DNA from: Bacteroidota bacterium | GTDB taxonomy: Bacteria; Bacteroidota; Bacteroidia; Cytophagales; Cytophagaceae | Direction: 5' to 3' | NCBI GenBank assembly: GCA_023428135.1 | Contig: JAEYZG010000032.1 | Span: 1-64,000, forward strand | Length of the DNA stretch: 64,000 nt | Part shown: piece after piece, positions 55,499 to 64,000 of the stretch | How the letters are laid out: each line of letters opens with the position of its first letter | How positions within the stretch are numbered: position 1 is the stretch's first letter | Position numbers and translations under genes: made by a program | Notes under the pieces: model-generated | Database searches by the model: none | What the model was told of the DNA's origin: nothing | The model's input: only the letters and a program-made list of their open reading frames with translations

Positions 55499-56590
55499 TT
55501 AATTTTGAGGTAAAGGTTTACCGTAAGTAAAGATTGGATAATCATATCCATATTGAGTGCTTGCACCGCTTGGATCAGAAAGTAGAGTAAATCCTACTTT
55601 ACCAGCTTTTTTAGGTTCTCTGACCTTATTACCTGTAAACTTTGCATCTTTTGTGAAAGCAAAATCACTATACCTGACAGAAATTAACTTCCAGCCAGAC
55701 CAGGTAATTTTAAAATCATAGAATAGTTCGTCTTCAAAATCATCAACTTTACCACTTCCGTTGTCATCTTCCTGAATTTTTAGGGAACCTTTATCTGACA
55801 CAAATCCTCTACCGTAAACAAAAACATTATAATAGACACTATCAGGGTTATTAGTAGCCAAATTTAAGGTAACCTCACCACCGGATCCATCTATATAAAA
55901 ATCATTGTTTCCATCTGTACCAGACATAAAATAATATTTATTTCCGGAGGGAGGTTTAACAGAATTAATTACTAAGTTGTCTGGATCTGCAGCACCATCA
56001 GGACTTGTATTAATTACACTTGTGGGATACTCAAACACACCGTTATATGCACCATTTTTCCCCGCATCAGCTTCCCCTCCAAAAACATACCATCTTGCTG
56101 GGAACCTCTTATGCCCTGCCCTGACAGATTCAAAATCGTTTACAAGCACTCCATAAGACTTAGGTGTTCCTATTGTCAATGTAGTTGTTTTGACTATATT
56201 GGAACCTAAGAAACTGAGCTCTGCGACTACTTCATCATTAGCCGTAAAAAAGTATAAACCATTGTGACCTCCATCCCACTTTACCTTACTAAGATCAGAA
56301 GCTTTTCCAGTAAAACTAATCGAGGCTCCGCTTTTTCCTTTTAAGGATAAAAAATAAGTAACCTCCTGAGAAAATTTACCATCAAATGAAACAACGCCTT
56401 TGGTAAAATCTACTCTAGTAGAGGGACTTACAACAAAAGCATCGTCCACAACAAAGAAGCCTGGATCAGCATTTTTGTATTCAGGTCCTATCATATTTCC
56501 AGGATGTTTGTCCCTTTTACAGCTAAGGCCAAGGAAACAAACACAGAAAACTGCAAACCACAAAATCGAATTTCTTTTTAATCTTTTCAT
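55499..56590 (-). CDS. Lipoprotein of the GH3 locus, putative surface glycan-binding protein
   Basis: 363 aa. The lipoprotein signal ends FLGLSC (Cys at about 24). The rest is beta-rich and has Gly/Asn/Asp-rich loops such as GGEADAGKNGAYNG and TDGNNDFYIDGSGGE, with many aromatic residues, as in secreted sugar-binding lipoproteins. A late segment FYDFKITWSGWKLISVRYSDF resembles carbohydrate-binding jelly-roll edges. I do not recognise the exact family. It lies 19 bp after a beta-barrel gene and 15 bp before the triple-module lipoprotein, so it belongs to one operon. Confidence 0.68.
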   Translation of the reverse strand: MKRLKRNSILWFAVFCVCFLGLSCKRDKHPGNMIGPEYKNADPGFFVVDDAFVVSPSTRVDFTKGVVSFDGKFSQEVTYFLSLKGKSGASISFTGKASDLSKVKWDGGHNGLYFFTANDEVVAELSFLGSNIVKTTTLTIGTPKSYGVLVNDFESVRAGHKRFPARWYVFGGEADAGKNGAYNGVFEYPTSVINTSPDGAADPDNLVINSVKPPSGNKYYFMSGTDGNNDFYIDGSGGEVTLNLATNNPDSVYYNVFVYGRGFVSDKGSLKIQEDDNGSGKVDDFEDELFYDFKITWSGWKLISVRYSDFAFTKDAKFTGNKVREPKKAGKVGFTLLSDPSGASTQYGYDYPIFTYGKPLPQN

Positions 56591-56609
56591 AAGAAATGGT
56601 CTTAAAATT

Positions 56610-58403
56610 TTAGAATACCATTGTATAATTTAAGAAAATTTGGTTGATTTTGTAATCAAAATCTCCTAAACCTGTTACCAGTTTACTATTGTTATTATAG
56701 AAAACTGCCTGACCGGTAAAATAAGTATTTTTGGTAAACCTGTATCTGATACCTGCAGCCATTAGCCCCTGGTTAAATAATTGACTTAACTCAGCATTAT
56801 TCTCATCTATATCAGTATACGATTTTACAGGATCACTTAAGTCATTATACGCATTTCTAGACAGCAAAAACTCATTACCTTTAGCATTCAACATTTTATA
56901 TCCGGCTATTATATCAAAATTCTTAACAACCTCAACATTGAATCCTGCATCTATTAACGTACTTTTCAGATCAATCTGATTTCCGCCATCTCTTTTTGTA
57001 TGCTCATATCTGAAACCGAAATTAAGACCCAGATTTCTTTCCCAATTAACCAATTTGTTGACATTAAAGAATAAACCACCTCTAACTCCAGTAAACTTTC
57101 TTGTGTCTGTAGAACCTTCACCAACTACTTCTGACAATAAATCTACCTTCACATCTCCTTTTACAACTTTTTCCATTTCTCCAACAGAAGCTCCGAATGA
57201 AATACCTTTTCTATTTGGAGTTGCAGTTCCATAAGGTGTTATGTTATTATATTCAGGTCTGTAGTTCATTAACACAGGCATGATATTTAAGTTTCTGATA
57301 TTTTCTTCAGAAATTCTATCTAATAAACCAGGTTGTCTGATTCTAGCACCTTCTTTTACAGTAGAAAATAACTCTGGGGTTCCATAATCATAAATTCTTC
57401 TGGTTTGTGCTCCAGGGCTGTTGAAGTTATCGCTAACATTTCTGTAAGACGCAAATAGTTTAACTTTCAATGGCTTGTACTCACCAGAGACTCCAATATC
57501 ATAAAAATTTCCATTTCTACTTACAGTTGAATCATCCTGAGCTCTGAAGAAAGAGTATTTTGAAAAACCTGCTTCACCATATAAAAAGGCCCCAATTTGA
57601 TCATTATCATACCCAAGTTTAAAATCAACTGTAGCTACTTTATTATCAAACTCAAAGACATTCGTTGCTGCTGTTCCTGCTAAATCAAGCATTTGAATGT
57701 AATTTCCACCAATCTGGAAAAATTTACTTTGAACCAGATCAAGTCTTCCTCCCCAGTTTACCCTGTCTGGAGTAGCAAAGTCTAAAATATCTTTTTTACC
57801 AGCTCTCGCAGCAAAAACTCTTACTCCAATTTTTTCAATTCCTTGTGTAAATCTAAAATTCGCATTCGCGTGAGCTCCCTGAAGTCTCCATTTGTTTCCA
57901 AAATTGAAGTTTTCATAATTTACAATGCTTCTTCTGATTGCAAATACGTCAGCTTCATAATCATGGTAAGATTCATCAAAATTATAAAGTGTATATGGAG
58001 TTAACCCTAAATCTATATCTCCAATTTCATACTTTACTATTTTTGCAATAACCCCGTCAATACGAAGCTGTCTGAAAAACACAGAGCTACCATTTCCATA
58101 AAAACCTCCAAAATTATTTCTAATTCTAAGGATTGCACTCGCCCTTAAGTTTTCATTGGGTTGAGCATTAACTCCAAGATCAAATATTGTGTATCCTCCA
58201 GTACCTCTTCTACCAGTCACAGTATCTGCTCTGGAGCCGTTATATAGAGGACTTGCATCAGGTATAGTCAATACATCCCCTTTTAATTGATCAGTTGTAA
58301 CAAGTGCTCTTCCAAGACCATTAAAGTACACTGTCTGGGCGTTTGTATTTTGAATACAGACAGCAATAAAAATTACTAAACCAAGTAAAAATTTCTTGCT
58401 CAT
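56610..58403 (-). CDS. Outer-membrane beta-barrel protein B (porin-like)
   Basis: About 597 aa from ATG 58403 (MSKKFLLGL), preferred over ATG 58421 because it gives a standard signal peptide ending NTNAQ. The mature protein alternates hydrophobic and polar residues in many 9-11 residue strands and ends in IFLNYTMVF, with a C-terminal Phe as in barrels inserted by the Bam complex. No plug domain or TonB box is seen, so it is not SusC-like. It is encoded 31 bp or more after barrel A and probably forms a pore or binding scaffold with it. Confidence 0.75.
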   Translation of the reverse strand: MSKKFLLGLVIFIAVCIQNTNAQTVYFNGLGRALVTTDQLKGDVLTIPDASPLYNGSRADTVTGRRGTGGYTIFDLGVNAQPNENLRASAILRIRNNFGGFYGNGSSVFFRQLRIDGVIAKIVKYEIGDIDLGLTPYTLYNFDESYHDYEADVFAIRRSIVNYENFNFGNKWRLQGAHANANFRFTQGIEKIGVRVFAARAGKKDILDFATPDRVNWGGRLDLVQSKFFQIGGNYIQMLDLAGTAATNVFEFDNKVATVDFKLGYDNDQIGAFLYGEAGFSKYSFFRAQDDSTVSRNGNFYDIGVSGEYKPLKVKLFASYRNVSDNFNSPGAQTRRIYDYGTPELFSTVKEGARIRQPGLLDRISEENIRNLNIMPVLMNYRPEYNNITPYGTATPNRKGISFGASVGEMEKVVKGDVKVDLLSEVVGEGSTDTRKFTGVRGGLFFNVNKLVNWERNLGLNFGFRYEHTKRDGGNQIDLKSTLIDAGFNVEVVKNFDIIAGYKMLNAKGNEFLLSRNAYNDLSDPVKSYTDIDENNAELSQLFNQGLMAAGIRYRFTKNTYFTGQAVFYNNNSKLVTGLGDFDYKINQIFLNYTMVF

Positions 58404-58452
58404 TATATTATAAGTTATCATTTAAATCAGTTCTTAAATTTTGTAATAATTA

Positions 58453-60576
58453 TTAAAAGAAAATTTTTAATTCAACCGTAGTCTCCTGTCCGTTAAATTT
58501 ATCTTTAGTAAAGTTAACATCCTTGTGGTCAAACCATCTGTGTCTGACATAAAGACCAGCTCTTCCTGAAAAATCGTAGTCAAATCCAAGTCCATATCCA
58601 TACCCTCTTTGATCTATTGGTTTTCCATTAGGATCTGCAATTGGTTTATTATCTGAATTAACAATCACTTCGCCATTAGCATCTACCAATTGAGTTCTAT
58701 TATTTCCCAATGCTTTTTCATAGCTGACAAAACCTATTAATGTAAGTTTTGGTCTAAATGCGTAAAATGCCATGAACTCCTCATAAAAATAGCGTAAGAA
58801 AGCTTTATCTGAGAACTTAGGAATTGCAGAAAAACCAGGCTGAACAGAGCTATAATTATTGTAGTTTGAAAGAATCAATTCACGACCAAACAACGACAAC
58901 TTATATTTCAAATTAAGATCAATACTATTAAAACCTTTTTTATAATTGCTAACAGTATCAGTAATTGCTAATACTTCAAAGGCTCTTCTATAGATATTCA
59001 TTATGTTCCCGTAAGGACCATTATTTCTTGTAAAAAATGCAAATCTTGATCTTGTGAATGAATTAGCTCTGTGTTGGAAGCTAATTGAATCATAAAGATT
59101 CTCAATTTCCTGAGCGAATCCAGTACCTATGTTAACTTTCAACTTACCATAAGTATCTTCATGTTTCAGATATCCCCCCCATCTGTTGTTTGCCATTTGC
59201 TGAATATCTGTTACACCACCATAGTAAGTTGTGATATCATATATTGAACCAATGTTTTCTGCTGTTCCCAATGCATGAGGATTCGCAGTATTCATAACCT
59301 GGCTATTGATGTTGGTTACAGCCTTATCAATGTAATACATCATTAGGTTAACAGGAACATTAAATGCTTCTTTGGTTACATCAATTTGCCCCATTATTGA
59401 TGGAGCCCAGTTATAATCTACTCCATAGTTATCTCCCTTTGTTATTTTCATTGGAGTCTTTGAGGCCAGGACATTACTTTTCGAGTAATTATTTAGAATT
59501 ACATCCTCCTGATCTCTTTGAGCTATAAAGTCCTGGAATCGTCCAACACCACCTTCAAAATAAATCTTAACATTATTAAGATTTAACCTTCCATCAATAG
59601 TTGCAATTTGTTGTCTGATCTTGAAAAGCTCTTGTATGTCAAGAAAACCAAACTGATTAAAATAGTTAATACCGAATTTGTGCATACCAAATCCTTTATC
59701 TATTCTTCCAGCTACCAGATTTCTAGGGCTTTTTGTTTTTACTGCAGTAAAACCACCGCTATTATCGGTTTTTCCATAAACTATATTACCCCCGAACCCT
59801 AACGGCAAGTTTTTAGCTTCTAAAATAAAACCCTGGGTTGCGGTGTTTCCCCAACGAGCATCTCTTGCGATGTTCTGAGTTGCATAAAACTGGTTGTAAC
59901 GATTAAATGATGCTCCTTCCGGCTCCCATGGATAACGTTCGAATAGATCATCACGATACTCATAATTCCAGAATGTAAATGGGCTTACTCTGTGCCAAAG
60001 TACACCACCACCAGCGATTAATTTAAAATCTCCAATAGCGGTATTGGCGCCCCCTTCAAACTGAAGAATTCTATAAGTAGAAATCCTTCTGTTATAAGCA
60101 GTATTTGTTCCTTCTATAATCCCACCATTATCCTTTATTATTCCTGTTAGTTGATTATCCATTGCATATTCAACTTTGAAGAAAGTTCTCGCTGTAGGAT
60201 TTCCTTCAAGACGTAATAAAAACAATGGCTCCTGATATCCCTGAAGTGATCCATTGTAGGCTTCTACCCCATTGAACACCAATGACTTTTCAGTCAAATT
60301 TGGATTTCCTGTATAAAAATTAGGCATTACACGATATTGTGTAAAAGATCTTGCATATCCCGAGTACTTTAAACCAGACCATCTCTTGTAACCTCCTGAA
60401 GGAGTTTCTGCATTTGAAGTAGTTGATTTAAGTCCCAGTAATTTTTTAACAGGCACTTTTCTGAGAAGCAGTGGCGTTGAGCTCTTTTGCTCTTCAGATG
60501 GGGGATCTCCCGCAAAGGCAAAAAACCCGGGGAAACATGCCAACAAAAAGATGATTAGTTTAGTACGCGTTTTCAA
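58453..60576 (-). CDS. Outer-membrane beta-barrel protein A
   Basis: 707 aa with a signal peptide ending FFAFAGD. A long run of amphipathic strands continues to the C-terminal VELKIFF, again ending in Phe. No plug, carboxypeptidase-like or TonB-box region is visible. A short insert near 650 (ANGEVIVNSDNKPIADPNGK) has the look of a calcium-type or surface loop. The start codon is TTG at 60576; a TAA lies five codons upstream and no ATG precedes the signal peptide. First gene of the GH3-locus operon. It pairs with barrel B; function unknown. Confidence 0.72.
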   Translation of the reverse strand: MKTRTKLIIFLLACFPGFFAFAGDPPSEEQKSSTPLLLRKVPVKKLLGLKSTTSNAETPSGGYKRWSGLKYSGYARSFTQYRVMPNFYTGNPNLTEKSLVFNGVEAYNGSLQGYQEPLFLLRLEGNPTARTFFKVEYAMDNQLTGIIKDNGGIIEGTNTAYNRRISTYRILQFEGGANTAIGDFKLIAGGGVLWHRVSPFTFWNYEYRDDLFERYPWEPEGASFNRYNQFYATQNIARDARWGNTATQGFILEAKNLPLGFGGNIVYGKTDNSGGFTAVKTKSPRNLVAGRIDKGFGMHKFGINYFNQFGFLDIQELFKIRQQIATIDGRLNLNNVKIYFEGGVGRFQDFIAQRDQEDVILNNYSKSNVLASKTPMKITKGDNYGVDYNWAPSIMGQIDVTKEAFNVPVNLMMYYIDKAVTNINSQVMNTANPHALGTAENIGSIYDITTYYGGVTDIQQMANNRWGGYLKHEDTYGKLKVNIGTGFAQEIENLYDSISFQHRANSFTRSRFAFFTRNNGPYGNIMNIYRRAFEVLAITDTVSNYKKGFNSIDLNLKYKLSLFGRELILSNYNNYSSVQPGFSAIPKFSDKAFLRYFYEEFMAFYAFRPKLTLIGFVSYEKALGNNRTQLVDANGEVIVNSDNKPIADPNGKPIDQRGYGYGLGFDYDFSGRAGLYVRHRWFDHKDVNFTKDKFNGQETTVELKIFF

Positions 60577-60958
60577 ACGATAAACAATTTATTTAAGTGA
60601 ACTAAATTCAATTTTGTATTAAGTAAATTTAAATACATCAAAATTTGTATGAACTTTTATCAAAGTTCTTTGTATTGATAAAATGAAAGCTCTTTCAGCC
60701 AAATCCCCTCGATTAAAAAAGCTTAAAAAAATAGCTAAGCCTGAATACTAAATTTGCAATCGAAATATCAGAATAAACAATTTGAATTTCGCCTAGCTAA
60801 GGACATGACTATTTACAGGTTGCAATATTATATTTTTAATTTCAAATAAGAAAGAGTTTTTTTCTGATAAATTATACTAAAATCCTATTTAATAAAAAAA
60901 AAATCATATAAAACAGAGTTTTCAAACACGTTTTTAGAAAAATAATTAAAATTTCTTT
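60577..60958. other. AT-rich non-coding spacer upstream of the barrel operon
   Basis: 382 bp without coding frame. It should carry the promoter of the 60576 to 53567 operon and the 3' region of the Omp85-like gene. No consensus promoter or terminator hairpin was found by eye. Confidence 0.5.
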
Positions 60959-63055
60959 TTACAAGTAAGGTTCCTGCCCTGGACGAGAATAGTTGAAATC
61001 TAAAAAGTTATAAAAAAATCTAGACCTTTCATAAAACTGGAGAGGAGTTTTATTGAGCTTGACAGCATCAGGATAATAACCAACCATCACCTGAACCATA
61101 CTAAAAACCAGATGTTCATTTCTGAATCTTAGTCCCAGACCAAATCCTGAATAATAATTCGATTTTGTAATCAAACTTCCATTTTGCCCGATCCATGCAA
61201 AATCGGCAAAGAGAACAAATGCCATCTTAAATCCTAACAGATTTAATGGCGGATAAAAATTGGATTCAATATTAACAACAAACTTTTTCGTACCCACTAA
61301 TCCATCTGATATAAAACCTCTCAGACCATTTTCCTTATTAATGTTCACAAAATAGCCATCAAGCTGATTCAAGCCTTGAGTATATCTGAAACTTATATAA
61401 TTTCGGTACTTCCAGTTTTTAAAGGTTATCAAAGGAGTAAAATGAAGAAGCCGGCCATAGTAAACTCCTTCCTCCATCTTGCCACCTCGCCAATAAGTTC
61501 CATATCCTGTTGTTACTGAAACATACCCAACCTTAGGAAAAAAATCTGCAATAGTAAAGTTTATTCCACTGTATGGCAGTAATGGTCCATCTCTTTTCTT
61601 TATTCCGGTTGTAACTCCAATCATTTTTCCAATTGGAATATCTTCTGTTCTTCCCAACCGGAAAATGTATCTATCTTTGAAAAATCTTCTGTTAATATAA
61701 GTCAAACCAGCAAAAACATTATCAGATGAATAGTAAGTAAAAGATCTTCCGGCTTTTTTTTCCGGTACATTTTCATACAAGCAACTCAAGGCCCTTACAG
61801 CCAGGATTAATCTGCTCCCTTCCTCTCCTTCTTTTTGGTGGAGAAAGGGAAATGCATATCCTGCCCAGACATCTTCAATCCTAAGTTTTATCTTCTGATC
61901 GACCCTAAAACTATCAAAAGGCATATTGTAAGGCCAAAACTCTAAAATTGAATAATTTACTCCCCCCAGCCATTTTATTTCCGGTGTCTGAAACTCTCTA
62001 TTAATACCAGCTATAAAACTGCTTAATCCAAAAGCATATCGATATGTAAGGTTTGCATTAATAAGCCCCTTCTGAAAAGTATTGACGTTATAATTGCCAT
62101 AAAAATTCATTCCTTTTGGATATCTGCTGTTAAATGTAAAATCTGTAAGGAGCTGTTGGCCAAGTCCTGCAAAATTTGCATCCTGAATATAAAAACCTTT
62201 TGATCCGGTTTTCTGATCAAAGCCTCCACCAACTGATATATTCCAAACATCCTGGACCAGAACAACCACATCTACACTATCCACACCTTCATAGTCAACA
62301 ATAACAATTTTTGAATCATATGCATAACTGGTCGCTCTTAAAAGCCTTTCTGTTTCACTGAGAGCCAGAGAATTTACTTTATCACCCTTCGTGAAAAGCA
62401 ATCTCCTTTTTATCATCCACTTCTGACTCTTTATGTGTAATGCGTTGCCGCTTTTTTCCAAAAATCCTCTGGGCTTCTTATCAGGATTGTCTACAGACGG
62501 ACCGAATACTCCTAAAACACGAATATCTATCTTTCTGATAATCTTGTTTTCATAACTATCATACCTTGCATCACTTTTTTCTCGCGATTCAGGCTTTTCC
62601 TGATTTTCTACTTTTGTTTCAAATACCAGAAAATTCTTTATTAACTGAGAAAAGAAATTCTTTTTTTGTGAGAACTGCTGAATACCTTTCAGTACTTGTT
62701 CATTTTTAGTGCGTAAGGTATCCTGTTGAACAATTACTGTATCAATTTTGGGAATAATTTCCTTACTCTCAATAAATTCAATTTTCCCATCTTTTACTAT
62801 TGGCTTGAGAAACTGCACCAGAGTATCTTTTTCTCTGATCACCAAATCCTTGACTACAATTAATGTATCTGTTTTTGTAAAAAAAGTATCTTTCCTTGAA
62901 ATAAATAGTTCTTTTATTGAAAGTTCTTTAAATAATGTTTCCCTATTTAAAAATGACAGAGAATCCACGCTTTCTTCCTGTGCAAAAGCTTGCAGAGCAG
63001 AAATCAGACATATCTGTATAAGGAGAATAATTTTGAAATAATTGGGGCATTTCAT
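60959..63055 (-). CDS. Omp85/BamA-superfamily outer-membrane protein
   Basis: 698 aa with a signal peptide ending ALQAFAQ. Residues about 40-160 are low-complexity with many Lys, Glu and Thr. One POTRA-like domain lies at about 170-270 (IRKIDIRVLGVFG ... VVVLVQDVWNISVGGG). A 16-strand-type surface-antigen barrel covers about 280-698, with the motif GLGLRFRNEHLVFS near the end. Classical BamA has five POTRA domains; this single-POTRA form is an accessory Omp85 of unknown cargo. It has ATG start and no operon partner. Confidence 0.82.
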   Translation of the reverse strand: MKCPNYFKIILLIQICLISALQAFAQEESVDSLSFLNRETLFKELSIKELFISRKDTFFTKTDTLIVVKDLVIREKDTLVQFLKPIVKDGKIEFIESKEIIPKIDTVIVQQDTLRTKNEQVLKGIQQFSQKKNFFSQLIKNFLVFETKVENQEKPESREKSDARYDSYENKIIRKIDIRVLGVFGPSVDNPDKKPRGFLEKSGNALHIKSQKWMIKRRLLFTKGDKVNSLALSETERLLRATSYAYDSKIVIVDYEGVDSVDVVVLVQDVWNISVGGGFDQKTGSKGFYIQDANFAGLGQQLLTDFTFNSRYPKGMNFYGNYNVNTFQKGLINANLTYRYAFGLSSFIAGINREFQTPEIKWLGGVNYSILEFWPYNMPFDSFRVDQKIKLRIEDVWAGYAFPFLHQKEGEEGSRLILAVRALSCLYENVPEKKAGRSFTYYSSDNVFAGLTYINRRFFKDRYIFRLGRTEDIPIGKMIGVTTGIKKRDGPLLPYSGINFTIADFFPKVGYVSVTTGYGTYWRGGKMEEGVYYGRLLHFTPLITFKNWKYRNYISFRYTQGLNQLDGYFVNINKENGLRGFISDGLVGTKKFVVNIESNFYPPLNLLGFKMAFVLFADFAWIGQNGSLITKSNYYSGFGLGLRFRNEHLVFSMVQVMVGYYPDAVKLNKTPLQFYERSRFFYNFLDFNYSRPGQEPYL

Positions 63056-63470
63056 CTAAAAACACTTACAAGGAAGTTCTTTAATAAAACATTTGTAATG
63101 CGGATTGTTTTAAATTTTACAAATTTTAATCCAATCCTATCCACTACAAGAGAGAACTTCTCTTATATCATTTAAATCAGATGACCTTACCTCATAAAAT
63201 TTACTTTTTATTACATTATCACCTATAATTAGAAAAACAAAAAAATAAAAAATAGCTTAATTCTATTACATAGATTTAATCATACTTAATTTTTCACTTT
63301 ATTTGATGCAAAATTTCAATACTAAATTCAAATATTATATACTAATTATAAAAATTACCGTTTTTTTTTTAACTTATATAAATGAATTATAATTATATAA
63401 TTAATTCAAGATTAATAAAACGAATAAATTATCAGCAATTAACCTGATAAAGTAATTAAAACAGAGATAT
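63056..63470. other. AT-rich divergent intergenic region upstream of glnK
   Basis: 415 bp, extremely AT-rich near 63220-63430, with no coding frame. It holds an inverted repeat close to glnK. Confidence 0.55.
63429..63450. promoter_or_regulatory. Inverted repeat upstream of the PII gene
   Basis: TTATCAG (63429-63435) and CTGATAA (63444-63450) form a perfect 7-bp dyad with an 8-bp spacer, 20 bp before the PII start. It could be an operator or a leader hairpin; no matching regulator is known to me. Confidence 0.4.
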
Positions 63471-63809
63471 ATGAAAAAAATTGAAGCCATAATAAGGTCA
63501 TCACACTTTTATCCTGTGAAAGACGCCCTTCATAAAATAGGTATTGATTTTTTTACTTTTCAGGATGTAAAAGGCGTTGGAAATCAAAAAAGTGAAAAAA
63601 CGGTTTATAGAGGACAAGAATATGATCTTGGTTCAATAGCCAGAACTAAAATAACTATTGTCGCATCAAATGACTCTGTGGATGAAATTATCAATGCTAT
63701 CCTCTGCAGCGCGAGAACCGGAGAAATAGGAGATGGTAAAATTTTTATTTCACCAATTGAACAAGCAATCCGAATAAGGTCTGGCGAACGAGATATTACA
63801 GCACTTTAA
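63471..63809 (+). CDS. glnK: PII-family nitrogen regulatory protein
   Basis: 112 aa. Starts MKKIEAIIRSSHFYPVKDAL, as usual for PII. The T-loop segment VYRGQEYDLG places Tyr51 at the residue that is uridylylated in proteobacterial PII. GDGKIFISPIEQAIRIRSGE is the C-terminal ATP/2-oxoglutarate-binding signature. It senses nitrogen status via ATP, ADP and 2-oxoglutarate. It is followed 47 bp on by the start of a probable ammonium transporter gene, so it most likely acts as a GlnK gating that channel. Confidence 0.93.
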   Translation: MKKIEAIIRSSHFYPVKDALHKIGIDFFTFQDVKGVGNQKSEKTVYRGQEYDLGSIARTKITIVASNDSVDEIINAILCSARTGEIGDGKIFISPIEQAIRIRSGERDITAL

Positions 63810-63855
63810 ACTTTACCATAATTCACCTTTACTAAATTACACTTTCACATACCAA

Positions 63856-64000
63856 ATGAACCAGCCTATACTGCACGCTTCTGCAACAGGATCTATTGAT
63901 CCAACTTCAAATTTTATTGCACTGTCTAATGATTCCCTTCTTATAAATGCTGAAGTCATTAATAGTCTCAAAGCTGAAATTGCTGGAAACGCTTTACTTT
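63856..64000 (+). CDS. Probable ammonium transporter, N-terminal fragment (runs off the window)
   Basis: An ATG at 63856 opens a frame that stays open to the window end (48 codons, starting MNQPILHASATG). The visible part is polar and holds no membrane helix or Amt motif. The call rests only on its place behind the PII gene, the usual glnK-amt pairing. Low certainty. Confidence 0.45.
   Translation, partial: MNQPILHASATGSIDPTSNFIALSNDSLLINAEVINSLKAEIAGNALL

Noticed and set aside
63856..64000. Firm assignment of the partial gene as amtB
   Set aside because: The visible 48 codons hold no membrane helix or Amt motif, so it was kept only as a low-confidence context call.

Overview
The window reads as chromosome of an AT-rich member of the Bacteroidota, most likely a gliding, flexirubin-pigmented Cytophagales bacterium of the Cytophaga/Sporocytophaga kind. 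The evidence is a SprB-type repeat adhesin, type IX secretion (T9SS) C-terminal sorting domains, a complete-looking aryl-polyene/dialkylresorcinol (flexirubin) gene cluster, a GH3 beta-glucosidase beside lipoproteins and outer-membrane barrels, and start regions without Shine-Dalgarno sequences, several using TTG or GTG. The species assignment is inference; no 16S or typing marker is present.

Layout. 1-2867 (minus): N-terminal part of a giant secreted adhesin with at least seven 237-bp repeats in perfect register. 2868-4633: a gene-poor stretch with an (AGAT)8 microsatellite and a decayed T9SS cargo gene. 4634-18497: mixed housekeeping genes: an unknown protein, two identical tRNA-Glu genes, gapA, a DCC-family membrane protein, DinB, PRC-barrel, TIGR02757, a LysM/RlpA-like protein, kdsB, a double-domain universal stress protein, SUI1/YciH, a lipid kinase, a dicarboxylate symporter and an alpha/beta hydrolase.

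18526-43322 is a 24.8-kb run of 22 genes all on the minus strand, many overlapping by 4-38 bp: the flexirubin cluster. An ammonia-lyase (41784-43322) supplies the aryl starter. Ketosynthases, two ACPs, a FabG-type ketoreductase, two hotdog dehydratases and a thioesterase build the polyene. DarB and DarA build the dialkylresorcinol. An LpxL-like acyltransferase and a BtrH-type protein are candidates for the ester bond. A trifunctional MMPL/acyltransferase/methyltransferase fusion, LolA-like and lipoprotein genes, an ABC-2 exporter, a GT2-DUF2062 protein, a polysaccharide deacetylase and a CrtI-like oxidoreductase would tailor the pigment and move it to the outer membrane. No CoA/AMP ligase for the aryl acid is seen in the window.

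43624-50271: a secreted M4 metalloprotease with a T9SS tail, a YdcF-type protein, an aldehyde dehydrogenase and an acyltransferase-3 membrane protein. 50578-50945 holds a previously hidden, decayed IS110-type transposase remnant. 51096-60576 is a probable carbohydrate locus with two outer-membrane barrels, two lipoproteins (one with three copies of a putative ligand-binding module) and a GH3 enzyme, but no SusC/SusD pair; it is the best candidate here for an undescribed uptake or binding system. 60959-63055 encodes an Omp85-like outer-membrane protein. 63471-64000 encodes a PII protein followed by the start of a probable ammonium transporter.
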